The notes beneath the pieces are model-generated. The model was not told the origin of the DNA and searched no databases. It saw nothing but the letters and a program-made list of their open reading frames with translations. DNA of 64,000 bases. Origin: Marinitenerispora sediminis (GTDB lineage: Bacteria; Actinomycetota; Actinomycetes; Streptosporangiales; Streptosporangiaceae). A program made the translations under genes and the position numbers. How positions within the stretch are numbered: the first letter of the stretch is position 1; every line of letters starts with the position of its first letter. The stretch covers positions 1 through 64,000 of the forward strand of contig NZ_QEIO01000006.1 of NCBI RefSeq assembly GCF_003336425.1, written 5' to 3'. Of the stretch, positions 17,763 to 26,005 are shown piece by piece.

Positions 17763-18821
17763 TCAGCGCCGCTGTGTCCGCCGCGCCCCGTCCGCGGCCA
17801 CCGCCGGGCGGCCGCGACCGGCACCGGCCGAGCGGGTGCGCCGGCGGGCGAGGCGCCGGCAGCACGCCTCGACCGGTCCCTCTCCACGCCGCGCCAGCCA
17901 CCGGCGGCTCCAGCACACCTGCCCGGCCAGGATGGCGGTGGCGACGGCGGCGGCCGCCCACGGGCTCGCGGCGCCGGGCGGCCCCATGAGCGAGCCGGCC
18001 GCCATCAGCACGGGAGTCGCCACCAGGTAGCCGGTCACCGGCGCGCGTCCGAGCGGGCGCAGTGCCCAGACCAGGGCGGGGCCGAGCAGCGGCGCCCGCA
18101 GGGCGAGCAGCACCGCGGCGGCCGCGGCCGCTGCCGTGAGCACGCCGGTGACGCTCTGGATCTGCACCTCGTAGAGCCCGCCCGGGGGCAGTCCGTAGCC
18201 GAGGATCATGCCGGCCGAGCCGGCGGTCCCCATGAGCAGCACCGTCCACAGGTCGCGCGGATCGCGGGGCGGCCACGCCGGGGGCGGGCAGCGGACAGCC
18301 GCCATGCCCAGGAGCAGCGCCCCCGGGACCACCCAGTGCCCGCCGGCCGCCGTCGCGCCGAGCACGGTGCCGAGCACGCCCGCGAGCATGACGATCCAGC
18401 CCGGCAGGCACGCGGCGGGGAGCAGCACGCCCGCCGCGATGGCGGCGAGGGGCAGCAGCACGTCACCGGGGTGCAGCACCCGGTGCAGCGCCCCGAGGGC
18501 GGCGAGCAGCACCAGGGCGCGCAGGGCCCCCAGCCACACGGCCGCGGGGCGGTCGCCGCGCCGGATCCGGTTGTCCGCCAGGAGCGTGCCGACGGCACCC
18601 GCCAGGAACGCGACCAGCGGGAGGACGCGCTGTTGGGCGGCCGTGCCGAACAGGACCGCGGCGTCACCGAGGCTTCCGGAGCCCGGTGCCGCGAGCACCG
18701 GACTGGATGCGAGGACCAGGCCGGCGACCGCGAACCCGAGCAGGGTCTCCGCCTCGGGCCCTCGGGCGTCGCACACCCGTGGATCGGGCACGGCGGCCCG
18801 CCGACTCACCGTGTGGGTCAT
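17763..18821 (-). CDS. DUF418-like polytopic membrane protein
   Basis: The 352-residue product has about ten hydrophobic segments and the DUF418-like motif ALRPLGRAPVTGYL near residue 260. It ends in a highly basic cytoplasmic tail rich in Arg. DUF418 proteins are thought to be transporters, but no substrate is known. ATG 18821 has GGAGGAG 7 bases upstream; the frame itself reaches 18890. It leads a two-gene run with the CPBP-like protein. Confidence 0.72.
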   Translation of the reverse strand: MTHTVSRRAAVPDPRVCDARGPEAETLLGFAVAGLVLASSPVLAAPGSGSLGDAAVLFGTAAQQRVLPLVAFLAGAVGTLLADNRIRRGDRPAAVWLGALRALVLLAALGALHRVLHPGDVLLPLAAIAAGVLLPAACLPGWIVMLAGVLGTVLGATAAGGHWVVPGALLLGMAAVRCPPPAWPPRDPRDLWTVLLMGTAGSAGMILGYGLPPGGLYEVQIQSVTGVLTAAAAAAAVLLALRAPLLGPALVWALRPLGRAPVTGYLVATPVLMAAGSLMGPPGAASPWAAAAVATAILAGQVCWSRRWLARRGEGPVEACCRRLARRRTRSAGAGRGRPAVAADGARRTQRR

Positions 18822-19695
18822 CGGGCCGCTCCTCCAGGCTCCGGCGCCGCCCGGATCGGGCGGACGGTGTCGCCTTCTAGGAACGCGCACCGGAGGGGGC
18901 GGGGCAACGGCCGGGAGGGCGGTGTGCGGTCAACAGTTGCGAAAGAACCGACAAAGCGCCGAAGCGGGCGGTGACCGGAGTGCGGGGCAGGCGTCCGGTG
19001 CACCGGGCCGGGGTGCGGGGGCCGAGCCGGACGGCGACGCGGCCGTCGGTCCGGTCGTGCCGAGAGCCCCGGGGCGGTCGGACGAGTTCCCGGAGACCGC
19101 CGGCGTTCTGATGGCGTTCGCCGCCGGGACCACCGCGCGGCGGGGCCTGTTACGCGAGGAGCCGACCGAGTCGCGGGGGGGTGGCCGGGCCGCAGGCTGC
19201 TTGCCGCTGGCGAGCGGGCGGTCCGCGCTCGGTGCGTGGCGCGGGGCGTCCGCCGTCACCGCCGGTCCGGGCGCGCTCCCCCGGACCGGGCATGCCGACG
19301 CCGGCACGCAGCCGCGGTGTCCGTGCGGGCCGGTGTCCCGGGCACCGGCCACCCGGCCCGGCCGGGCAGCCGCGGTCCGCGGGGCCTGTTCCATGAGGGT
19401 GACCGCGTCGTTGGCCCGGCCTTGGGGGCGGGTGAGCGCGGCGCTTCGCTCCCTACCGGGCGCGCAGGGCCGGGTGACCGCCGCCGGCGGCAGGGGCCGG
19501 GCCGTCCCCGGCCGTACCGGCCGCCGCCTGCCGCGGGCCGTGGGGCTCCGCCTCGGACGCCGCGTCAGAGCTTCGGCCGGTGTTCCCCGCGGCGCGGGCC
19601 GCCGCCGTGAGAACGGCGGCACCGCCCCGCTACCAGGCGTGCACGGCGCTGCGCGCTGCCGGACCGCCCGGCCCGGCCGGAGGGGCGGTCCGCGA
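18822..19695. other. Gene-free G+C-rich gap
   Basis: Several long open frames cross this region on both strands, but all translate to Arg/Pro/Ala-rich sequence without domains, and no strand shows consistent coding structure. I see no RNA gene, repeat or mobile element. The promoter of the DUF418-like operon must lie at its left end. Confidence 0.5.
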
Positions 19696-20337
19696 TCAGC
19701 CGGTCCCGGTGGGCGCCGGGTCGGGGCGCAGGCTCGCGAGCAGCAGGTCAGCGTAGTAGCCCCCGATCGCGGCGCCTGAGAGCGCGCCGTCCGGCCGGTA
19801 CCACATGCCGAGGTGGTGCACGGAGCCGAAGAAGTGGTTGACCACCAGGTCCGCGGGCACGTCGGCGCGGAAGACGCCCTGCCGCTGGCCGGTCCGGATC
19901 ATCTCGCGGAACCGCTCGTGGTACCGGCGGCGCTCCTTGCGGACCGCTCCGCGCCGCTCCTCCGAGAGCATGTGCAGCGATCGGAAGAAGATCACCGTGT
20001 CGTCGAGGTTGTCCACCGTGGTGAGGACGACGTCGGCCGCTGCGGCGTGCAGCCGCTCCGCGAGCGGGCCGTCCGCCTCGGCGAACTCCTCCAGGCGGCG
20101 GGTCTGCATCGCGAGGACCCGCTGGTAGACGGCGAAGAGCAGGTCCTCCTTGGACGAGAAGTAGTGGTACATCGCGCCCTTGGTCACGCCGGCCGCGTCC
20201 ACGAGTTCTTGGACGGACGTGCGCTCGAACCCGTGCTGGGCGAACAGCCGGGTGGCCGCGGAGAGCAGGCGTTCCGGCACCGGGAGGGAAGCGGGGTCCG
20301 GCGGAGAGGCCGACCGTCGGTCCGTCGCGTCAGCCAT
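19696..20337 (-). CDS. TetR-family transcriptional regulator
   Basis: The 213-residue product has an N-terminal helix-turn-helix domain (RLFAQHGFERTSVQELVDAA followed by GVTKGAMYHYFSSKEDLLFA). The C-terminal ligand domain contains VNHFFGSVHHLGMWYRPDG, a pattern seen in KstR/FadR-like regulators of lipid catabolism. The specific ligand is unknown. ATG 20337 follows a GGGGGAACGG run; the frame is open further upstream but non-coding there. It has no obvious partner gene, since both sides are gene-poor. Confidence 0.85.
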   Translation of the reverse strand: MADATDRRSASPPDPASLPVPERLLSAATRLFAQHGFERTSVQELVDAAGVTKGAMYHYFSSKEDLLFAVYQRVLAMQTRRLEEFAEADGPLAERLHAAAADVVLTTVDNLDDTVIFFRSLHMLSEERRGAVRKERRRYHERFREMIRTGQRQGVFRADVPADLVVNHFFGSVHHLGMWYRPDGALSGAAIGGYYADLLLASLRPDPAPTGTG

Positions 20338-21262
20338 GGTCCGTTCCCCCGCCCGGTGTTCGTCGGTTTCGGCTCCGAGCGCGGTGCCGGCTCGTTCCGG
20401 GGTCCCCCGGCCCGCGCACATCCCCCCACAGTAGTGGACGGCACATACCGCCTGGTCGGTGGGAGGACGTGGCCTGCGACACTGGCAAGCCATGCGGCGG
20501 CTGCCCGCGCCGCGGTCGGCGCGCGCCGCGGGGGAACCGTCGCCGGTCGGGTGTCGGCGGGCCCGAGGACGGGCATCCGACGCACCCGAGCACCGCGGCG
20601 GGGGACCGGCCGGACCCGCCACCGGCCGCGGCGGAGCGGCTTATGACGCCGACCAGCGCGGTGCGGTCGGCCGCGCAGGGCGGCGACGTGCGCGGTGCAG
20701 GCGGCCCCGACGCCTCGCAGCGATCACCCGTCCGGCGTCGCCAACCGATTCCGCCGCCCCGGTGGCCGCCACGGCCAGCCGCAGGGCGCACGGTCCGTAG
20801 CTCCCGGGACAGCGGCACGGGCGTCGGCCCCGCCCCCTGGGCGGGGGCTGCCGTTGGCGCGGGCACGGCGGGCCCGCAGCGTTCGGGCGTGTCCGGCAAT
20901 TCGCCGAGCCAGCGCACGAGGCCGGTCAGCAGCACAGCGGACCGCAGCGATGGGCAAGCCTGTCGCAACGGGGCGCGATCGCACGGAGCTGCTTGAGCCG
21001 AGCAGAGCACGGCCCAGTCAGAAGTCAGCCCGCCCCGCGACCGACCCGGCTCCTCCTGACCGACTCTCCGGGTTCGGTGAATCAACCGGTCTGATCGTCG
21101 CTCCGCGCGCGACACGCCGCGCGGGGGATGCCCCGGCGAGTTTCGCCGCGTCCGCACTGGTCATGGCGGCGCCAGCGGAACCGTATCGGCGACATGCCGA
21201 ACGGGAGCCGCGACGCGGCCTAGGCTGAGCTTCGCGGTCGGAGGCCGGAGACTCACTGGTCA
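20338..21262. other. Second gene-free G+C-rich gap
   Basis: Over 900 bases hold only overlapping low-complexity open frames on both strands. No family, RNA, repeat or terminator was recognised, and nothing supports a gene. Together with 18822-19695 it makes the TetR gene an island in sparse sequence. Confidence 0.5.
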
Positions 21263-21285
21263 TCGAACATGTGTTCGACTAGAAT
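21263..21285 (+). promoter_or_regulatory. LexA (SOS) box with overlapping -10 element
   Basis: TCGAACATGTGTTCGA at 21263-21278 matches the actinobacterial LexA operator TCGAAC-N4-GTTCGA in all fixed positions. TAGAAT at 21280-21285 follows at once and ends 8 bases before the GTG of the next gene. LexA bound here would block the promoter between -35 and -10. Confidence 0.85.
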
Positions 21286-21293
21286 CGCGCCTC

Positions 21294-21563
21294 GTGAGTC
21301 TCTACAACGAACGGATCGACGTCAGGTCGACCACCGGCGGCCACCCTGCGCTCTTCGCCTGGCGCGGCCACATGTACCGCGTCCGCCGGATCATCGGTAC
21401 CTGGGACAGCGCCCCGCACACCCCCGACATCGGCGTCCGCAACGGCACCGACGTCCGCCTGGTCCGGGTTGCGGCGGAGTCCGACCACGGCGAGGCCAAC
21501 ATCGCGGACATCAGCCTCGACACGTCCACCAACCGCTGGACGATGCGCCGCCTCTGGAGCTGA
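21294..21563 (+). CDS. Small SOS-controlled protein (DUF6504-like)
   Basis: The 89-residue product reads SLYNERIDVRSTTGGHPALF, then AWRGHMYRVRRIIGTWD, and ends NRWTMRRLWS. The pattern of a short beta-rich domain with W-x-G-x-x-Y-x-V and a terminal W resembles the DUF6504 family, which I recall being encoded near the ImuB/DnaE2 mutagenesis genes in actinobacteria. It stands alone here, directly under a perfect LexA box and an 8-base-spaced -10 element, so it should be DNA-damage inducible and leaderless. No catalytic residue is evident. The family name is moderately certain; the SOS control is well supported by sequence. Confidence 0.75.
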   Translation: MSLYNERIDVRSTTGGHPALFAWRGHMYRVRRIIGTWDSAPHTPDIGVRNGTDVRLVRVAAESDHGEANIADISLDTSTNRWTMRRLWS

Positions 21564-21885
21564 CCGCCTCGCGGTTCCGGTCGGCCCGGCCGCGGTCGCC
21601 GGGCCGACCCGCACCGCGAAGCCGGTCCGGGCCCCGCGCCCCGGCACGTTCCCACCGCACGGCGGCGCTACGCCCGGCCCGACCGGAGGCGGCAGGGGGG
21701 CGGCACGGGCCCGCGGATGGTGCACGCGGTCTCCGTCACCACGGGCGGGGTCATCGCCCCGGGCACGGCCTTCGGTCCGGGCGGCTTCCCCGCTCGTCAC
21801 TGGTAGCCGGCCCCCGCCGCGGCGGCTCCGGACCCACGAGCTCCGGCACGCCGGAGCGCCCGCGATGAATCCGGCAGCGCACGCG
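21564..21885. other. Gap between converging small genes
   Basis: This is G+C-rich sequence with no gene. It separates the SOS-controlled gene from the opposing lipoprotein gene. No clean terminator stem was found. Confidence 0.4.
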
Positions 21886-22608
21886 TCAGCTGGCGACCTG
21901 GTCTTCCGCGGCCTCCGACCCGCTGTCGCCCGGCTCGCCCTCGCTCTCGGGCTCCTCCGCGCCAGCGTCCTCGCCCACGCACGCGTTCGTCGGGGTGTCG
22001 CCCACGTCGCTGAAGCCGAAGGCCACGGCCTCCCACTCGCCCGAGTCGTTCACCTCGTACATGGCGTTGGCGGTCGCGATGCTGGAAGCCGGGGAGTTCG
22101 GCAGCTCGGAGACGTCACCGGTCTCCAGGTCCTTCATCTTCAGGTACTGCTGGTCTACGCAGAAGTCGATCTGCACCAGCTCCGCGGAGTAGGCACCGAC
22201 CAGGCCGTCGTAGAGCCGGATGGAGCCGGCCGGAGCCGCCCCGGCCGCCGCCCAGTCGTCGAGCAGCTGGTTGAGCGGCTCCACCGACGGACTGTCCGCC
22301 TGCAACCAGGTGTCGATGAACCCGCGGTCCGCACCGCCGCCGTGCGCCGACTGGTACAGCGCCGCGTAGGTCTGGAAGAAGGCGTCGGTGGCCTCCTGCT
22401 GGGGCGCCCCCGCCGGCTGGTCCAGCTCGATGATCACCTCGACGTCCTCGGGGAAGCCGTCCTCCCAGCCGCCGGCACCGGGCGTCGGTTCGGCGCTGGC
22501 GGCCGTGTCGGCCTCTTCGCCGTCCGCTCCGGACGACGCGCACCCGGCGGTCAGCGCCAGGCAGGATCCGACCGCCGCCATGGCGAGCAGAGGCCCCCGT
22601 GTTCTCAT
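21886..22608 (-). CDS. Putative lipoprotein of unknown function
   Basis: The 240-residue product has a lipoprotein signal (MRTRGPLLAMAAVGSCLALT then AGC, Cys23), an acidic linker, and a domain of about 170 residues. That domain contains the paired-Cys-like positions FCVDQQYLKMKD and TPTNACVGED. It resembles actinomycete lipoproteins of the size and fold of small secreted proteins often near two-component systems, but I do not recognise a named family. The C-terminal 30 residues are Glu/Ser/Gly-rich. ATG 22608 is supported by GGAAGGA upstream. Confidence 0.7.
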   Translation of the reverse strand: MRTRGPLLAMAAVGSCLALTAGCASSGADGEEADTAASAEPTPGAGGWEDGFPEDVEVIIELDQPAGAPQQEATDAFFQTYAALYQSAHGGGADRGFIDTWLQADSPSVEPLNQLLDDWAAAGAAPAGSIRLYDGLVGAYSAELVQIDFCVDQQYLKMKDLETGDVSELPNSPASSIATANAMYEVNDSGEWEAVAFGFSDVGDTPTNACVGEDAGAEEPESEGEPGDSGSEAAEDQVAS

Positions 22609-22850
22609 GTTCGCAACGCTTCCTTCCTCGCCACGGCGTACCCCGTGGGCTGACCCGGCCCGGCGCCCCCTCCTGGCGCGCCGAGCGGGATCCACCCTGA
22701 CCGCCGCAAACGCAGGGTCGCAAGGCGCGCAGCGTGTGGGAAAACCGACGGAACGTGACCGGCGCGGACCACATCTAACGGGTATTTGCGCGGCGCCAGA
22801 ATCCGATGGCCGAGCGGTACTCAGGGCAGCGCCCGGCAGACTGGACCACC

Positions 22851-23309
22851 ATGACCGCGAATCCGGCGACGCCACGCTACAAGGCACTGGTCGACGTGCA
22901 CACCCTGCTGGTCCGGGACGGCCGCCTGCTCCTGCTGCGCCGGGCGAACACCGGGTACGCCGACGGCAGCTGGCAGCCGCCCGCCGGCCACCTGGAGGCG
23001 GGCGAGAGCGTCCTCGCGGCGGCCGCGCGGGAGGTACGCGAGGAGGTCGGCGTGCGGGTCGATCCCGCTGAGCTGAGGTTCGGCCACGTGTGCCACCACC
23101 GCAGCGAGGAGGGCCGGATCGGGTTCTTCTTCGTCGCGCGGACGTGGGACGGCGAGCCGTACAACGCGGAGCCGCACAAGCACGACGCCGTCGCCTGGTT
23201 CCCGCTGGCCGCCCTCCCCTCCGACACCGTGGCCTACTGCGCGGCCGGTGTCGCGGACTCGCTGGCCGGCGTGCGGTTCGGCCTGCACGGCTGGCCGGAC
23301 GGCCGCTGA
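22851..23309 (+). CDS. Nudix hydrolase
   Basis: Nudix enzymes hydrolyse nucleoside diphosphates linked to another group. The 152-residue product has a complete Nudix box, with GHLEAGES followed by REVREEVGV. It continues through FFFVARTWDGEPYNAEPHKH, as in housecleaning Nudix proteins of Streptomyces. The substrate cannot be told from sequence. ATG 22851 was preferred over the frame's earlier ATG at 22806 because the domain starts soon after it. It precedes a two-component system but has its own spacing. Confidence 0.88.
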   Translation: MTANPATPRYKALVDVHTLLVRDGRLLLLRRANTGYADGSWQPPAGHLEAGESVLAAAAREVREEVGVRVDPAELRFGHVCHHRSEEGRIGFFFVARTWDGEPYNAEPHKHDAVAWFPLAALPSDTVAYCAAGVADSLAGVRFGLHGWPDGR

Positions 23310-23344
23310 CCCGCCCGCGCCCCGGAGGCACGGCGGAGTCGTTC

Positions 23345-23350
23345 TACGAT
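23345..23350 (+). promoter_or_regulatory. -10 element for a leaderless response regulator gene
   Basis: TACGAT ends 8 bases upstream of ATG 23359, and no ribosome binding site is present between them. This predicts a leaderless two-component operon transcript. Confidence 0.45.
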
Positions 23351-23358
23351 GTCAGGCG

Positions 23359-24039
23359 ATGCGCATACTCGTGGTCGAAGACGACGACCGGGTCGCACGG
23401 GGGCTGGTCACCGCGTTGCGCAACGCCGCCTACGACGTCACCCGGGTGTCCACCGCCGCGGCGGCGCTGCGCGCGCCGGCGGCGGACGTCGTGCTGCTCG
23501 ACCTCGGGCTCCCGGACGCCGACGGCATCGACCTGCTCCGCCGGCTGCGCGAGCGCCCCGAGACCGCCATCATCGCCGTCACGGCACGGGCCGAGGAGCG
23601 CGAACGCGTCCGCGGGCTGCGGTCGGGCGCCGACGACTACGTCGTGAAGCCGTTCGGGATCGCGGAGCTGCTGGCCCGCATCGATGCCGTACTGCGCCGG
23701 ACACGGGCCGCGCGCTCAGCGGCGGACCGGCCGGAGCCTCCGCTCACCGTCGGCCCGCTGTCGGTGGACGTCCGCGCGCGCCAGGCGGTGCTGGCTGCCG
23801 CTCCGCTGTCACTGACCCGCAAGGAGTTCGACCTGCTCGCGCTGCTGGCCGCACGCGCCCCCACGGTGGTCAGCCGCGAGGTGATCCTGGACCAGGTGTG
23901 GGGGGCCGCCTGGGAGTCGTCGTCGCGCACGCTCGACACCCACATCGCGGCGCTGCGCGGCAAGCTGGGCGACCAGGTGCGCATCCAGACCGCTCGCGGC
24001 GTCGGCTACCGGCTGACCGCCGGGGCGGGTTCGGGCTGA
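23359..24039 (+). CDS. OmpR-family response regulator
   Basis: The 226-residue product has a receiver domain beginning MRILVVEDDDRVARG, with phospho-acceptor Asp48 in LLDLGLPDADG and Lys in VVKPFGIAEL. The C-terminal winged helix has LTRKEFDLLALLA, DQVWGAAWESSSRTLDTHIA and ARGVGYRL. It activates or represses genes when phosphorylated by the histidine kinase encoded 3 bases downstream. Its targets are unknown. ATG 23359 lies 8 bases after a TACGAT element. Confidence 0.94.
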   Translation: MRILVVEDDDRVARGLVTALRNAAYDVTRVSTAAAALRAPAADVVLLDLGLPDADGIDLLRRLRERPETAIIAVTARAEERERVRGLRSGADDYVVKPFGIAELLARIDAVLRRTRAARSAADRPEPPLTVGPLSVDVRARQAVLAAAPLSLTRKEFDLLALLAARAPTVVSREVILDQVWGAAWESSSRTLDTHIAALRGKLGDQVRIQTARGVGYRLTAGAGSG

Positions 24040-24042
24040 GCC

Positions 24043-25467
24043 GTGCTGCGCCGGCTGCTCGTGGTGCTGCTACCGCTCGCCTTCCTCGTGGTGGGCGCAC
24101 TCGGCGTGCCGCTGGCGACGCTGGTCGCCCAGCAGCGGACCGAGGAGGCCTACGTCGACCGGCTGAACGACGTCGGCCGGTTCGCCTCGCTCGCCGACTC
24201 GGCGCTCGGTTCCGGCCGCACCGAGGCGCTGCGGATGGAGCTGGAGCGCTACGAGGACCTGTACGGGATCCCGGTCGCGCTGCTCGACCCCTCAAGCGAG
24301 GTGGTGATCAGCTCCAGTTCGGGCGGCCGGGTCACCGAGGCGCTGGCCGAGCCGGGGACGCGCTCGGTGCTCGGCGAGGCGCTCGCGGGCTACCGCCCGG
24401 AACCACCGACCGCCGTGTGGCCGTGGGACGACCGCCCGCTGATCCTCGCCGAGCCGGTGGGGCGCGACAGCGAGGTGGTGGGCGCTGTGGTCCTGGTCTC
24501 GCCCACGAACGAGCTCCGGTCGGCGATCCTGCGGGACTGGGGTGCGCTGGCACTGCTGGAACTGGTGCCGCTGACCGGGCTCGCCCTGGTCGCCTGGCCG
24601 GTGTCGCGCTGGGTGCTGCGCCCGGTGCGCATGCTCGACGAGGCCACGGCCGCCATCGCCGAGGGCGACCTCACCGTCCGCGCGGACTCCGCCGGCGGCC
24701 CGCCGGAGCTGCGGCGGCTGGCGGCGTCGTTCAACGCGATGGTGGACGTGGTGGAACGGGCCCTGCACCGGCAGCGCGCGTTCGTGTCGGACGCCTCGCA
24801 CCAGCTGCGCAACCCGCTGGCGAGCCTGCGCCTGGCCGTGGAGAACCTGTCCCCCTACCTCACCGAGCCAGACGCGCGGGCCGCCTACGACGACGCGGTG
24901 GAGGAGGCGAAGGCGATGAACCGAATGCTCAACGCCCTCCTCGCCGCCACCCGGTTGGAGAGCTTCAGCAAGGCCGAGCCGGTGGACCTGGACCTGGTGC
25001 TGGACACCCGCCTGGAACGATGGCGGGCGCTCGCCGCCGAACGCGGCATCACCCTGAAGACGCACATCCCGGCGGGCCTGCGCCTGCTGGAACCACCAGG
25101 CGGACTGGGCAGCATCCTCGACGAGCTGATGAGCAACGCCACCCGCCTCTCCGCCGGCGAACGCATCGTCCTCCGCGCCCGCCCGGCGGACCCGGCCGGC
25201 GGCATGGTGGAGGTCCACGTCAGCGACGACGGGGTGGGCTTGGACCCGGAGGAACGGCAGAACGCGCTCCGGCGCTTCTGGCGGGCGCCGAAGCACCAGA
25301 ACGTGGTGGGCACGGGCTTGGGACTGGCGATCTGCGCGGAGCTGGTACAGGCCGCCGGCGGGGAACTGGCGTTGCAGCCGGGGCTGCCGCAGCCGCATGG
25401 CGACGGGTACGGGCTCGATGTCACGGTTCGGCTGCCGGCGGCGCCGGTGGTAGTGGAATCCGAGTGA
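24043..25467 (+). CDS. Membrane sensor histidine kinase
   Basis: The 474-residue product has a first membrane segment (about residues 5-30), an extracytoplasmic sensor of about 125 residues, and a second segment (about 165-190). A HAMP linker follows. The HisKA domain has phospho-acceptor His253 in SDASHQLRNPLASLR, and the HATPase domain has N (LMSNATRL), G1 (VSDDGVGLD) and G2 (VGTGLGLAI) boxes. It is the cognate kinase of the preceding response regulator, with only 3 bases between the genes. The stimulus is unknown. The sensor domain is not recognised. Confidence 0.93.
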   Translation: MLRRLLVVLLPLAFLVVGALGVPLATLVAQQRTEEAYVDRLNDVGRFASLADSALGSGRTEALRMELERYEDLYGIPVALLDPSSEVVISSSSGGRVTEALAEPGTRSVLGEALAGYRPEPPTAVWPWDDRPLILAEPVGRDSEVVGAVVLVSPTNELRSAILRDWGALALLELVPLTGLALVAWPVSRWVLRPVRMLDEATAAIAEGDLTVRADSAGGPPELRRLAASFNAMVDVVERALHRQRAFVSDASHQLRNPLASLRLAVENLSPYLTEPDARAAYDDAVEEAKAMNRMLNALLAATRLESFSKAEPVDLDLVLDTRLERWRALAAERGITLKTHIPAGLRLLEPPGGLGSILDELMSNATRLSAGERIVLRARPADPAGGMVEVHVSDDGVGLDPEERQNALRRFWRAPKHQNVVGTGLGLAICAELVQAAGGELALQPGLPQPHGDGYGLDVTVRLPAAPVVVESE

Positions 25468-25495
25468 TCGAAGTGCGGGGTCGGCCGATGGCGAG

Positions 25496-26005
25496 CTAGG
25501 ACTGCTGTTCGTCGATCCTGTCGAGTTCTTCCATGTTCATCGGCGCCAGTGGTTTATCCGTCAGGTGATCATCGCGCTTCCCCCGTCGAATACCAAGGAA
25601 TCCCACTTCAATAAAGCCCGTACCGTCCAACCTGAAAGCATTTCCCCGTTCGTACATCAACAGAAGAGGCTCGAACGGGTGCGAGAGGTTCGGGAGCCGC
25701 TCCCCGGCGTCGCGCAGAGCCTCGAAGTGCAACGCCCAGGCACATGTCCATATCGACGTCTGAGATACATGGTAAGGAATACTCTCCTCTACCGCGTCCA
25801 CAAGGCTTTGATCGGCGCGAATATCGGGGTTCACACACGCGGCAATGTCAACGAACGGCCAAGGTATGTCCAGAGTCTTCGACCAGCGAGCCGAGCGCCG
25901 CAGGTATTCAGACATCAGGTCAGCCTGAGATTTCCTCTTTGTACGCGGATTCGGCCAAGCGAACGAGATGATCCTATCCGCAAGTTCTTGCACTCTATTC
26001 TTCAT
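25496..26005 (-). CDS. Putative immunity protein of a polymorphic toxin module
   Basis: The 169-residue product overlaps the end of the toxin-domain frame by 11 bases and would be translationally coupled to it. It includes ALHFEALRDAGERL and PFEPLLLMYERGNAFRLDG followed by GFIEVGFLGIRRG. This pattern is common in small immunity-type proteins next to polymorphic toxins. Base composition is clearly lower in G+C than the flanks, a sign of transfer. ATG 26005 has AGGA about 9 bases upstream. Immunity is inferred from position and pattern; it was not matched to a named Imm family. Confidence 0.65.
   Translation of the reverse strand: MKNRVQELADRIISFAWPNPRTKRKSQADLMSEYLRRSARWSKTLDIPWPFVDIAACVNPDIRADQSLVDAVEESIPYHVSQTSIWTCAWALHFEALRDAGERLPNLSHPFEPLLLMYERGNAFRLDGTGFIEVGFLGIRRGKRDDHLTDKPLAPMNMEELDRIDEQQS

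Noticed and set aside
18208-19779. Long plus-strand frame across the DUF418 gene and the following gap
   Set aside because: It begins inside a real gene on the other strand and shows no domain in the gap; it is a product of high G+C.
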